A DNA stretch of 64,000 nt from assembly GCA_030490835.1 (NCBI GenBank), contig CM059972.1:14733764-14797763 (forward strand), given 5' to 3'. Source of the stretch: Annona cherimola. Taxonomy: Eukaryota; Streptophyta; Magnoliopsida; Magnoliales; Annonaceae. Numbering within the stretch: the stretch's first letter is position 1; every line of letters begins with the position of its first letter. The position numbers and the translations under genes were made by a program. A model generated the notes under the pieces. It saw only the letters and a list, made by a program, of their open reading frames with translations. It searched no databases and was not told the origin of the DNA. Of the stretch, positions 34,581 to 44,910 are shown piece by piece.

Positions 34581-36158
34581 ATGGCCCCTAAGAAAGCCGT
34601 CTTCAAACCATCAAAAAAGCCTGTGCCTAGACCTCCCACATCTCACACTGAGGAAGAAGTCCCTAGGAGAGCTAGGACACCTGCAAAACGGGTTCGAGAA
34701 GAACCTTCAACTTCTACGGGTAAAAGGGTTCGGTTCCAAACTTCCACTCAATCATCTGATCAAGCACCCAGGTCGGAAAATCAACAAACCTCACAGAGCA
34801 CACAATCCGGGACAAGCAGAAGGGGCACTGCAGCTGGGAAAGCCCAAGTTTTGAAGATGCCCACTACCTACTTCAAAACCGAGCTCCAACATAGCCGATT
34901 CTACAAAAAGTTCTACGAACGGAAGGTATTCATACCCAAGATTATAGATTTTAATTTCCTGAAAGAATATGGATCCGACATAGAAGATCTATTGGATTTT
35001 CAAGGATGGACTAATTTGCTAAAGGAAGACGAAAGGGTCTATCCAGATCTTACTCGGATGTTTTATTATCTTTGGGATGAAGAATACTTTGGAACATTCG
35101 TCAAAGGAGTCGAAATGGATATTGGAATCGGGATAGTTGCAGGACCGACTGAAGTAATGAGTCATTTAGGACACATACTTGGAGTCCCATATGAGGATGA
35201 GCCTATCCCAGAAGACCTCACCTTGGATCAAATGTATAATCAGCTCACCCGGAGCAACAAGTACCATCCGGGAATCAAATTCCTTCGGTACATGGATTTG
35301 TCACCTAGGCTACGGGTACTAAGGCTTCTCATTGCCCACTGCATCTACCCAAAGGGCGGTGAAAGAAATCAATTGAATCCACAGGAAGCTGGGATACTAT
35401 GGAAAGTGGCCAACAGGGTCAAAGTAAGCATACCCAAATTATTTCTAGAAGCCTTGGCAAATAGAAAGGACAACCCACGAGGAGTCCTTCCCTATGGCAC
35501 ATGGATCACAAAGATCCTTGAATTCTTCAAAGTGGATATTGAAGGCGAGCCTTTCGAAGTGCTCAAATCCACAAATGTCATAAATAAAGCTCTCATACAA
35601 AGAATGAAGATCAATTTGCTTGAACTAAGGCATGACGCTTCAGAAGAAGAGCATCAAGAGGACCAAGCACAAGCTGAGGGGGAGCAACCTCCCGAGGCAC
35701 CGGCTGTTCCAGAAGAGCCACCATCGCCTCAATCCCACGGCTCCTACTCCCCACAAGGATCCGCTGCAAGAGAACGGGTGCCTCCAACCTCTTCTGAGGA
35801 GGTCACCCTAAAGGATTTGAAAGATGAAATCATAGCCATGAGGGCTGAAATGGGACAACAAGAAAACCGGATGACAAGTCTTGTCACCGGTGTCCTTAAT
35901 GCGCTTGAAGATATGCATTCCCGACAAGATAGAATCGAGCGGGAAATGCGACATATCCGCTATCATCTTGCCTCCGGCCATCATAAAAAGAGACCCATGC
36001 CTGAACTCGATCCCTACGAGTCGGGTTCAGTTCATAGAGAGGCAACCCCCGATCACGCTTCTCTTGTTTACTCCTCGGCCCATCATTGTCCCATCAAACC
36101 TATTCCATATCCTATCTCTCAATTTCAATTTACCAAGTCTTTGGTACTTTTTGAATGA
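34581..36158 (+). CDS. Third ORF of the copia element (plant-transposon protein domain plus coiled coil)
   Basis: 525 aa with ATG in good context (CAATGGCC). Residues 1-90 are basic and Ser/Pro-rich (KKAVFKPSKKPVPRPP). Residues about 96-346 form a globular domain (YFKTELQHSRFYKKFYERK, WDEEYFGTFVKGVEMDI) like the putative plant transposon protein family found in retroelement third ORFs. Residues about 407-470 are a heptad-rich coiled coil (LKDEIIAMRAEMGQQENRM). There is no signal peptide or membrane segment, so nothing in it supports an envelope role even though ORFs in this position of Sireviruses have been called env-like. The function is unknown. The frame is intact, consistent with recent selection or recent insertion. 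It probably needs its own RNA; no splice site is demonstrated. Confidence 0.82.
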   Translation: MAPKKAVFKPSKKPVPRPPTSHTEEEVPRRARTPAKRVREEPSTSTGKRVRFQTSTQSSDQAPRSENQQTSQSTQSGTSRRGTAAGKAQVLKMPTTYFKTELQHSRFYKKFYERKVFIPKIIDFNFLKEYGSDIEDLLDFQGWTNLLKEDERVYPDLTRMFYYLWDEEYFGTFVKGVEMDIGIGIVAGPTEVMSHLGHILGVPYEDEPIPEDLTLDQMYNQLTRSNKYHPGIKFLRYMDLSPRLRVLRLLIAHCIYPKGGERNQLNPQEAGILWKVANRVKVSIPKLFLEALANRKDNPRGVLPYGTWITKILEFFKVDIEGEPFEVLKSTNVINKALIQRMKINLLELRHDASEEEHQEDQAQAEGEQPPEAPAVPEEPPSPQSHGSYSPQGSAARERVPPTSSEEVTLKDLKDEIIAMRAEMGQQENRMTSLVTGVLNALEDMHSRQDRIEREMRHIRYHLASGHHKKRPMPELDPYESGSVHREATPDHASLVYSSAHHCPIKPIPYPISQFQFTKSLVLFE

Positions 36159-36163
36159 TTGAC

Positions 36164-36180
36164 AAAAAGGGGGAGGAAGA
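36164..36180 (+). promoter_or_regulatory. Upstream polypurine tract of the copia element
   Basis: AAAAAGGGGGAGGAAGA follows ORF3 and is a near copy of the tract beside the 3' LTR. Repeated polypurine tracts are a reported Sirevirus trait. The sequence between them (36181-36537) is AT-rich and non-coding. Confidence 0.6.
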
Positions 36181-36537
36181 TAGGTTAGATTTGAGTGTTT
36201 TTATTTTTGGGTTGGGTGGTTTGTATCTAGGATAGTTTCATTTATGCTTCATTGTATTCTGTAAAGAAACTTCATATATATGAAATGATGTTTGATATGA
36301 TATGATAACTGGTTTATGATTGATATATGTTTGATATAGAGTTTGAATGAATGATATATTTGATCAATGATTACAATACGAAGTACTCTTAATGATTAAT
36401 AAAGTATTCAACATGATTTACTTGAAACGTATTCAAAAAGCTCTGACCTATAAGACAAATGCTCTGTTTTTCAAAAGACATATGAACATGATTAATGCTT
36501 GAAAGGTATCAACTCAAATGAAGTTTTGTCAATCATC

Positions 36538-36550
36538 AAAAAGGGGGAGA
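36538..36550 (+). promoter_or_regulatory. Polypurine tract adjoining the 3' LTR
   Basis: AAAAAGGGGGAGA ends two bases before the 3' LTR, the expected place for plus-strand priming. Confidence 0.85.
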
Positions 36551-36551
36551 T

Positions 36552-37971
36552 TGTTGGAAACAATGTTCAAAATAATTTAAATTGACCAAAGCCTGAGTTT
36601 TGATGATTAACAAGGACTTATTTGAGTATATAAGGAGTACTAACATGTTTGACAAATGTTTAAGGAAAGCAAAGAAGTCAAGTCGATCTCCAAGTCGACT
36701 TGGACTTCGACTTGGGTGAAGTCGATCCCGAAGTCGACTCAAATATCGACTTGAGAATGAATCCCAAAAGGCAACAGGTGAAGTCGCAGGTCAAGTCGAC
36801 TCCACTTGCGACTTGGGAAGTCAAGTCACAGACGAAGTCGACTCCAGCATCGACTTGGAGTATCCAGAGCTGAAAAGTGGAAACGAACATAACGAAGTCG
36901 CAAACGAAGTCGACTCCAGGTGCGACTTGGGTGAAGTCGCAGGCCAGGTCGACTCCATCCACGACTTGAGATGTTCAAACTTTCAAAGATACAGTTTTAA
37001 AGATATTCAAGAGGATTTATCATTCAAGTCCAAGGAATCAAGATGAAAAACAAATGAGTCAATTTCAAAGTTAAGAATCATGTTCTACATTCAAATCAAG
37101 TCTATCAAGCTCAAAGTAAATCTTCAAGCTAGCTTCCAAATGGAGTAAAATTCAAGTCATGATGACCAAGTGAGTCCAAAAGCAAAGCAAGGAACATACA
37201 TATATTGTGCAAGAACTCAAAGCTTTCAAATGAACGTGAAAAAACACAAGAGACACTACTCAAAAGATCAAAGAGAGAAAAGAAGTGCAAGAAAGATTTT
37301 CAAATACCTTTTCTCTATACTTGAGTGTTTAAAAGGAAGAAAGAGCTTCAAACTGCAAGTTGCTTCAACAATCATCATTCAAGCCACTTTTGATTTCTTC
37401 CACGAGCTCAAAACTGCCTACACAAATCTGTAAAGTGTAGTTTCATTTATTTCATTGTCTTGATGTATAAATCTTGATTTAGCTTGGGTAGCTAAGATCA
37501 AGTATATGCAAAGTAGGGTGTGATTGGAGTGAGACTCATCACCTACTTGTGCAAGTAGTTGTATATGCCCCCTAGAGCTTTGAATCTAGAAGAGAGCAAG
37601 TGGCTCTAGTTGTATATGCCCCCTAGAGCTTTGAATCTAGAAGAGAGCAAGTGGCTCTAAGTTGTGTATGCCCCCTAGAGCTTTGAATCTAGAAGAGAGC
37701 GGTGACTCTAAGTGTATTCGTGGAATACATAGTGGAACCCAAGTCACAACGGAGTGTGAGCTTGGAAGAGTGGAGTAGGGAAGGTTTGCCCGAACCACTA
37801 TAAATCTTGTGTTCTACTTATTTTTACTGCTTTATCTTATTTGCTCTCCATTCGCTTAAAAAGGGGATTAACTTTTTCAAGGGGTTAAGATCTTTGAGAT
37901 TATCAAAGAAATTTTAAAGAACCCAATTCACCCCTCCCCTCTTGGGTTTAGCCATTAACTCGGGACCAACA
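36552..37971 (+). repeat. 3' LTR of the copia element
   Basis: 1420 bp, same length and ends as the 5' LTR, with one substitution noticed at 36829. It contains the same GTCGAC-rich block (from about 36673) and the same three 51-52 bp tandem units (from about 37558). Confidence 0.96.
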
Positions 37972-37976
37972 ATTGG

Positions 37977-39287
37977 CACATAAAAATTAAACTCTAACCA
38001 TTTATTTGTATAATTGGTTTATCTATGTAGATTGCTCTTTTTAAAAATATTTAATCATGTACGCATTAAGTTATATTTAAGAAAACTAATATAATAAATA
38101 TGCATATTATTTAAAAATAAAAAAATATTTTAAAAATAAAAGTTTCTTTTATATTAATTTTACTAGAACTCAGACTTCTGTATATTATATTTGAAAATAC
38201 ATTTTATTTATTTAATTTTATAGTTATATATCTTCTTAAGTAATGTTTAATTTTATTTTTCTTAAATCTCATTGTCGAACTCTTTGTTTATCGAACTATA
38301 GATAATGCTAATCACCGTAATCTCTTCAGAGTTCAGGCATTGTTCAACTCAGATTTTCTTGGAAACGAAGATGCTGACGTAGCTATCATCAAAAAGAAGG
38401 AGAGAAAAAAGAAGAAGGTAATGATGTAACTTGCGGAGCAAACCGCTCCCGGTAGAAGGCATTCAGTGTTCTTGCTCGTTTAACCCTTACATGACAAAAG
38501 TCAGCATATAGCGGCTTCCCTTCTCTCTCCTTGATCTCTCCTCGCGCCTGGATCCCACACAGACTGGATCGGTTTAAAAAACACACTTTAGTTCTCTTAC
38601 CTGCAATTTTGGGAAACCGTAAAACTTTTTCGACGGGTATATAAGCATATATTTCAATCTAAAAATATCTACTCTTAATAAATATCTTTTTTTATCATTT
38701 ATTCACGTATTCATATACAATTTATCTTACTTTTCAATTGTTTTTAAATTGTACTATTTTTTCTCATTTATTCACATATTTCTCCATAATTATCTTACTT
38801 TTTAATTATTTTTAAATTATTACCTATATAACTAACTTATCCATTTTAATTTTATTTTCTTTACTTTTTATCATTACCTTTATCACATCACATATTTTTT
38901 TCTTAATTTAAAATTTTTTTATCAAAAGTTTTATTACTTCCCAAGCACACTTTTGAATCTGAAATTTTTCATTTTCTGTCACTATTTTATATTTTAATCA
39001 TTTTTTCATATTTTCGTATACAACTGTCTTACTTTTTAATCATTTCTATATAATTAACTTATCTATTTTAACATTATTCTCTTTACTCATCATTATTAAC
39101 CATGTCATTTTTAAGGAAAAATTCCATGACATCCCGTACATTGCATGGCGGTCGATCGGTACTACTGTTTTCAACCACTACTTAGAGTGATTGCATCTCG
39201 TTCAAACGCACGGACAAGTTTTCAGCCTTTCCATCAAATCTTAAAAAGTAGCTAAAGATGCTGCAACTATGGGAAGGAATTTTTGCG
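37977..39287. other. AT-rich intergenic DNA between the copia and hAT elements
   Basis: No gene. About 38640-38955 and 38940-39110 each resemble the reverse strand of the GGGTGTGTTTG MITE family (TTACTTTTTAATCATTT, ATAACTAACTTATC, CATCAC), suggesting two overlapping decayed copies. A GC-richer patch at 38390-38580 has no recognisable frame. Confidence 0.4.
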
Positions 39288-39295
39288 CACAAGAC

Positions 39296-40247
39296 TAGGG
39301 GTGTTAACGGATCAGGTTGGGTTGAAGCATAATCCTAATCCTAACCCATTTAATATATCTCAACCCTAATCCATTTATTAACCCATTTAAAAAACTTCAA
39401 CCATAACCCATTTACAACCCATTTAATAAACGGGTTATGTTTGTTACTAATTTTCATGCTAAAAACATTCAATAAACTCTGTAAAATTAAATAAATTAAA
39501 TAATTCGAAGCTAACATACCTGAATTTAATTTATTTTGGCTTGAAAACATCAGCTTCGATCTCAAGTCATCTCTTTAATGCCAATTCCTGTTTCAAAATA
39601 CAATATATTTTATTTCTATCAAACAATTCAATCAACGCTATAAATATGGAACTCATAAACATACATTTGAGAAGAATCAAGTAAGACTTCCATTAAGAAA
39701 GTAAGACTTTCATTATAATAAACTCAAACAATCACATTTCAAAAATTCAAATATCACGTATTGTCTTAAAACACATAACAATAAGTAGAGTTCAAAGTTC
39801 AAACAACTTCGATCTAAAAATAAAAACAACAAATAATTGTTTTATGTTCTCCAAACTTGATAGTTCTTCATTCACTTTCTCCATTTTATGCAATATCATT
39901 TTAGTCCTGAAAATATAGAGTAAAATGAAATAGATATTAGAAAACAGTTAAACATATAAAACTAATTTGTAAAAGATTAAAGAACTATATAAGTTGTCTA
40001 AATTTTTATTATTACCTCAATTAAGATCCAACTGTTTGAGAAAATCAATACTTGTTTTAAGATTAACAAAAGTTGTTATAGCTGCAAAATTATTGAAAAG
40101 TGTCAATGAATATGTGAACAGAAATAAAATAGTATAGTATAAAGTATGAAAATCAGTTTAAAAAGATAAAAAGTAAATACTTGATTCAGTTGCTTCAATT
40201 TCTGTCAAGTTCTTCTCAACTCCTAGAGGTTGTGGTGATGCTTTGAT
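39296..40247 (-). other. 3' non-coding part of the hAT transposon
   Basis: Downstream of the transposase on the minus strand. It contains the terminal repeat and subterminal AACCCATTTA/AATCCATTTA repeats within the first 140 bp. The remainder is AT-rich and may hold a small 3' intron or UTR; nothing more is supported. Confidence 0.5.
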
Positions 40248-42183
40248 CTAATCCTGTGCACATACCAAAATCTCCACAAGTCGTGGTGTTAGAGAGCTTC
40301 TGAATTGATCTAATACACATCCACCTGTGCTAAAAGCTGATTCTGAAGCAATTGTAGACACTGGAATTGCCAAAATATCTCGTGCTAGATGAGGTAATAT
40401 TTTGTAGTCCTTAGTTTTAGACCACCATGCCAAAATATCAAACCCAGGTGCCCTGCCCACACTCGCTTCTTCTAGATATTGATCTACTTTTGTTTTTGAG
40501 TGTTCACGCTTTGATAACCAATCACATTGATACCATGCATCATCTTCACCAACATCATCCGAGTTCATATTAACCTCATCCACCTCATGACTACTGTCAT
40601 CCTTAGATACAGTCTCACAAAGCTCAGTTTTATAAATGGTATACAACTCATACAATTTTTCCTTCACTTTCTGACCAATTTCTAATGCTTTCTCTAATCC
40701 ATGACTCATTTCATAACACCATTCAACATATCCCAATTTGTATCGTGGATCTAACACCACAACTATGATTAATAAAATGTTCATCTTCTCAAAAATCCCC
40801 CAATACTTATCAAAATTATTTTTCATTTTTATAGACATTTGCTTCAAGTTCACATCAGATGACTTCTGAAGAGACAACAAGAGCCTTTCAATCTTACAAA
40901 CTTCCACAAAATAAATATTTGAATTGCAATACAAAGAACCAGATACACGAGTAGTGATGTGATAAAACTTCTCCAAAAATTTACAAATTACTCTTGCATT
41001 CTCCCAATCTTCATCAGTTAGAGGACTATTTGATCTAAAAATACTATCTTTATCAACAAGGCAATCAAATGCCTTTTGATATTTTAAAGCAGATTCCAAC
41101 TTAAATATGTAGAGTTTCAACGAGTTGGTACATCCAAGCATAGAGAATGTTGACATGTAATTTCTTCCTCCACAGTGCACATTTTGAATTTTTGGAGCCT
41201 ACTTGGAGAACTTTTCACATATCAACAGCAAATCGGATTCGAAATATTGAATCTTTGATTTCATCTATACCATCTTTGACAATTAAATTTATAATATGTG
41301 CAACACATCTAACATGCAAATATTCCCCACCACATAGCAAAGCATTCTTTTTTAACATTCTTCTCCCAAAATTCTTTATAGCAACATCATTGGAAGAAAC
41401 ATTATCCACGGTGATAGTGCAGATTTTCTTAATGCCCAAACTTTTAAGACTCAACTCAAGAGACTGTGCAATAATATCTTCGGTGTGCGGTGATGGGAGA
41501 ATACAAAAGCAAATAATCATCTTTTGTATCTTCCACTATATATCAATGTAATGTGGGGTGAGACACAAGTATCCTTGATTTTGGTTGGAATTCCATAAAT
41601 CAGTAGTCAAGGAAATACGATTAACTGATTGTTGAAAAATACTTTCTAGCTTTTCCCTTTCTGACATATAAATATTCACACAATCTTTAGTAATTATAGC
41701 TCTTGTGACAATGTTAAATCTTGGTTGCAAAGGTTTACAAAATTGACGAAAGTCATTCTTTTCAACAAACTTAAAAGGTAATTCATCTTCAATGATCATG
41801 CGTGTCATTGCCTTCCTAGAGAATTCTTGATCAAATTTTCAGTTACTTAAAACATTTCCATCTCCTGATCCTGCACTAGTTGAAAATGTCAATAATTGCT
41901 GTTTTTTATCTCTATCACCATGGGGATACTTGGGGCATTGACTATCCTAGTGTCTTTTAAGTATCGTTGTACCATGACCACTGTTGCATTCATATGATTT
42001 ATTGCAATAGTTGTATTTGCATGTCCCTAAAAGCTTCCCGTTTTCATCTTTATCTTTAGTAAAATGTTCCCACACCGCTGAAGTTAACTTCCTAATCCTT
42101 TTTGCCTTGGATTTAATCATAGATGATGAAGCAACTTGGGATTCAAGTGTGGGTTGATTAATTTCCATACATTTTTCATCCAT
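40248..42183 (-). pseudogene. hAT transposase (BED finger, RNase H-like core, hATC), broken
   Basis: Read from 42183 downward. It starts MDEKCMEINQP, then a BED zinc finger (SAVWEHFTKDK, CKYNYC, LKRH) with an extra residue between the first cysteine pair compared with the usual CxxC. Next come the RNase H-like core with SLTTDLWNSN and TVDNVSSNDVA (the acidic positions) and HVRCVAHIINLIV (the conserved C..H). Last is the C-terminal dimerisation region with YKILPHLARDILAIPVSTIASE and SSLTPRLVEILVCAQD. In-frame stops occur after LKRH (about 41948), near 41838 and near 41535, and a frame change lies between about 41105 and 41215. It cannot make a full transposase. The family is RICESLEEPER-like (inference). 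Confidence 0.88.
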
Positions 42184-43337
42184 ATGCAATACCTAATTAC
42201 ATATCAAATGCAACAAGACAAAGCATAAATTATACAACCATGACATGATAATGTAATTTATATAAAACAACCATAATTTCTACTATTCACAATTATTTGA
42301 TTGTTCACATGTTAACACAGAGTCATCAAAGGAGAATTACCAAAATGAGAAAGCGGGCAGGGCAGCGGTTGGATTTGGGAAGAACGGAGCAAAAAAGCCA
42401 CGCGGTCACTCACGGATGGAGGCCACAACCACTTTATGCAGGGGCGCATAACGGTTCCAGCCAACTTTTTTTTAATGAGTTTAACGACTAAAGTTCGCTG
42501 TTATACAGGTGAAGCTAAAGAATTTAGGGGTTCAAAATGTCAATTCGAATTCCGCTTGAAAGCGAGCAAGCACATGAAAATTCATAACATTCAAAGTCTC
42601 TTGTTTTCTAGGATAGGAAGTTGAGAATTTTACCACATATACGCAGTAATCAGCGATTCCACATTCTCCTTCGCATCGCCTGTGCAGCTGAGAGATATCT
42701 GAGCCGTCGATTTCGGATCGGACGGACAAAGAAGGGCGCAAATGAAAGGGCGTCAGAGAGAGAGGAGGGAGTATCAGCAGTTCAGCACTTTTTCAAATTT
42801 TCGAGCTTTTAATCCCTGTACTCCAATCCAGGCTGTCCAGCTCTGCTCTTCTGCAGCGGATTTAAAAAAAATATGAGTCGAAAGCTCTGCTCTGCTCTGC
42901 CAGTCTGCTGCTCACGGGGGCGCTACCGAAGTCACGACTAACGGCCCACTCGACTGAGAGAGAGAGACTGAGGGTTGAGGGAGTTCAGCCGCTGAGGTGC
43001 CCGATTTGAGGGATGCGAGCGATCAATGGCGAGAGGATCTATCTGTGAGACTGTGACTTTGCCAGCAGGCAGCGAGATATTTGCGGGAAGCCGAGAATGC
43101 GGGATTAGGTTTTGTTGTCAGGCCACACGCGGCGGGATAAGGGAGCGAGAAGGAAGGGCAGGGCCGAAATAATTTTCATAATATATAATATATTATATAT
43201 ATTATAATATATGGGTTATATGGGTTGAACGGGTTGGCGGATCATAACTCATTTATTAAAAAATCTCAACTCAAATCCATTTATTAACGGGTTGGACGAG
43301 CGGATTGGCGGATTGACCATGACCATTAACACCCCTA
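42184..43337 (-). other. 5' non-coding part of the hAT transposon
   Basis: Upstream of the transposase on the minus strand. About 42640-43160 is distinctly GC-richer than the rest of the element, plausibly its promoter and leader. A short palindromic AT run (TAATATATAATATATTATAT) is at about 43180-43210, followed by subterminal repeats GGGTTGAACGGGTTGGCGG. Small open frames here look accidental. Confidence 0.5.
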
Positions 43338-43611
43338 CACAAGACCCTGATAGACAGGAGATGTGCCTGCAGCGTCCTTTCTCTCATTTCTCGTATGTTT
43401 TTTGTCCCTTCTTTCCCTCTACAAGTAGCAGAAGATTGGCGAAATTGCTGGTTGCCAAGTAGCTGCACTCTCGTAATCTCCGTCCTCTCTCTCTCTCTCC
43501 ATCCGCCTCATCTTCTCCATTGATCCTGCTCCCTTCTGCCCGCGCCCCCGCCCCCCACAACCAAAAAAAAAAAAAAACAGAGAAGCGCAGCTCCCCTCGG
43601 CTGTAGTGGCA

Positions 43612-43945
43612 ATGACAGTATCAACCTCTACTCCTGCCTATTACCCTTCTTCCTCTTCCTTCTCTTTCCCAACGAAACCCACCCCATTTTGCCATTCCCA
43701 ATTTACCGAATTTATGAACGTCATTCTTGTGTTTACGTTTGACAGCTTCCACATTAGATTCCAATGGCGGTATCTGTCCATTAAAAAAAGGAAAATATTT
43801 GTTATGGCAGAATGAGCTCTCAGATGAGCTGAAAAAATGGGGAACTGATAAAACACAATTCAGGGATTGCGAAAATGCAAATGATCTGATTGATAAGCTC
43901 TTCCAGTCGGTGAAAATGATAACATCTTCTCTTTATAGATTTTAA
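43612..43945 (+). pseudogene. Possible host gene 5' end with plastid-transit-like N-terminus, broken
   Basis: After a CT-rich leader (43480-43605) an ATG at 43612 opens a frame rich in Ser, Thr and Pro (MTVSTSTPAYYPSSSSFSF), like a chloroplast transit peptide. About 100 bases later a different frame continues with protein-like sequence (LTASTLDSNGGICPLKKG, then NELSDELKKWGTDKTQ and NANDLIDKLFQS). No intron of normal size fits between them, so an indel is more likely. TCGGTGAAA near 43905 could be a splice donor. I do not recognise the protein. The gypsy insertion at 44488 lies just downstream. It could be a live gene with a misread first intron, or a relic. Confidence 0.35.
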
Positions 43946-44482
43946 GCATATCTTTCTTAAAATTTTGCTTAAGAACCAGCTTCAAAAATCATACATGCAC
44001 GAGCTCTCATGCACCGCTAATAGCGCCTCCACCGCACAACCTCTTTCATGTTGCTAGCTAGCCCGATCGCTATCACCGCCCTCTCCAAACTGCTGCCTCT
44101 TCCGTGTCTCTGGCATATGCTGCCACCGTGCCTTCTCCTCCGATGGAAAAACTCACCACATAGTTGCCATAGCTACATGTGCGTACCATCACCCCGAGCT
44201 GTCTTCTATGTCCCATGATCTCCAGCCACCTCTCGTTCCCCTCAGATCTGTACGTCATCACCATCAATCAATACCATCAAACCAAATTCAGCCAATCACC
44301 CAATCCCCACGACTGTCCAAAATCACGCTGGTGAGAGAAGGGGAGAATGAAAGGAGACCAGGGGCAGCTACGAAAGAGGTTTCTTGCAAATTTCCTACCC
44401 ATATTAATTGTGGGGTTAGAACTGGTTTTCAAGATTTCATCTAACGAGTATGGTAAATCCCGTAGGATCCAATAGTGGAAAG
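43946..44482. other. Region between the possible host gene and the gypsy element
   Basis: Moderately GC-rich sequence with overlapping frames on both strands and no recognisable domain. It may be intronic if the gene above is real. Confidence 0.35.
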
Positions 44483-44487
44483 GCATG

Positions 44488-44825
44488 TGATACGACCGAG
44501 TATGAAGAGCCTACAGCAGCGGAGCAGCAACAACAGCCTGGTCGCGTGTTACGACTTCGAGAGCGCATCAGAGCTAGAGAGCGACTCAACCTATGACAAC
44601 CTGGCATGATCGTGTTAGGCTGTTACGGGGCAGCAGTTAGTGGAGGAAGGTCTTATAAATAGTACTGTTATCTTCTTTTCGCATGTCTGAATTCTTACCA
44701 ATTCTTGTATTCCAAGAAAGCTCGGAAATGTTCCCTCCGTGAAGAGGAACCCTATCTGATCCTGTTGAGAGATCGATAGGAATATAGAGAGAATTAACCA
44801 TGGCTTTCTAGTAGAAACCATATCA
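44488..44825 (+). repeat. 5' LTR of the gypsy element
   Basis: 338 bp, with TATAAATA at 44654-44661 as promoter. It differs from the 3' LTR in CGACTTCG versus CGACCTCG, CTAGAGAGCG versus CTAGACAGCG, and GGAATATAG versus GGAATACAG. Confidence 0.95.
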
Positions 44826-44910
44826 GGAGACAGGAGGTAGCAGCTCGAGTTCTTCCGGTGAGCAACGGGGACGTCGTGCTGATCCACGGATTTTATCCCT
44901 GGAGAAAGAG

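Larger units (their letters stand above)
27789..37971 (+). mobile_element. Ty1/copia LTR retrotransposon, nearly intact, Sirevirus-like, TSD ATTGG
   Basis: A complete element of 10,183 bp. Both LTRs are 1420 bp with TGTTGG...CCAACA ends. ATTGG at 27784-27788 and 37972-37976 is a perfect 5-bp target duplication. Order: 5' LTR, primer site, gag, pol (protease, integrase, reverse transcriptase, RNase H, the copia order), a third ORF, polypurine tract, 3' LTR. By eye I found one base difference between the LTRs, so the insertion is very recent. A large gag with two zinc knuckles, an extra ORF after pol and a repeated polypurine tract are traits known from the Sirevirus (Maximus/SIRE) lineage; the lineage call is inference. 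No stop interrupts gag, pol or the third ORF. Confidence 0.95.
39296..43337 (-). mobile_element. hAT DNA transposon, full length but inactive, 4042 bp, TSD CACAAGAC
   Basis: Ends are TAGGGGTGTTAACGG (left) and, in reverse, TAGGGGTGTTAATGG (right). CACAAGAC flanks both sides (39288-39295 and 43338-43345), a perfect 8-bp target duplication as known for hAT elements. Transposase coding sequence runs on the minus strand at 40248-42183. The left end carries subterminal repeats of AACCCATTTA and the right end their inverse, likely transposase binding regions. The perfect duplication suggests moderate age, yet the transposase has several stops. Shorter relatives sit at 25017-25624 and probably 11078-12337. 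Confidence 0.9.

Noticed and set aside
34581..36158. Envelope gene in the copia element
   Set aside because: Position is env-like for Sireviruses, but no signal peptide, membrane segment or glycoprotein feature is visible.
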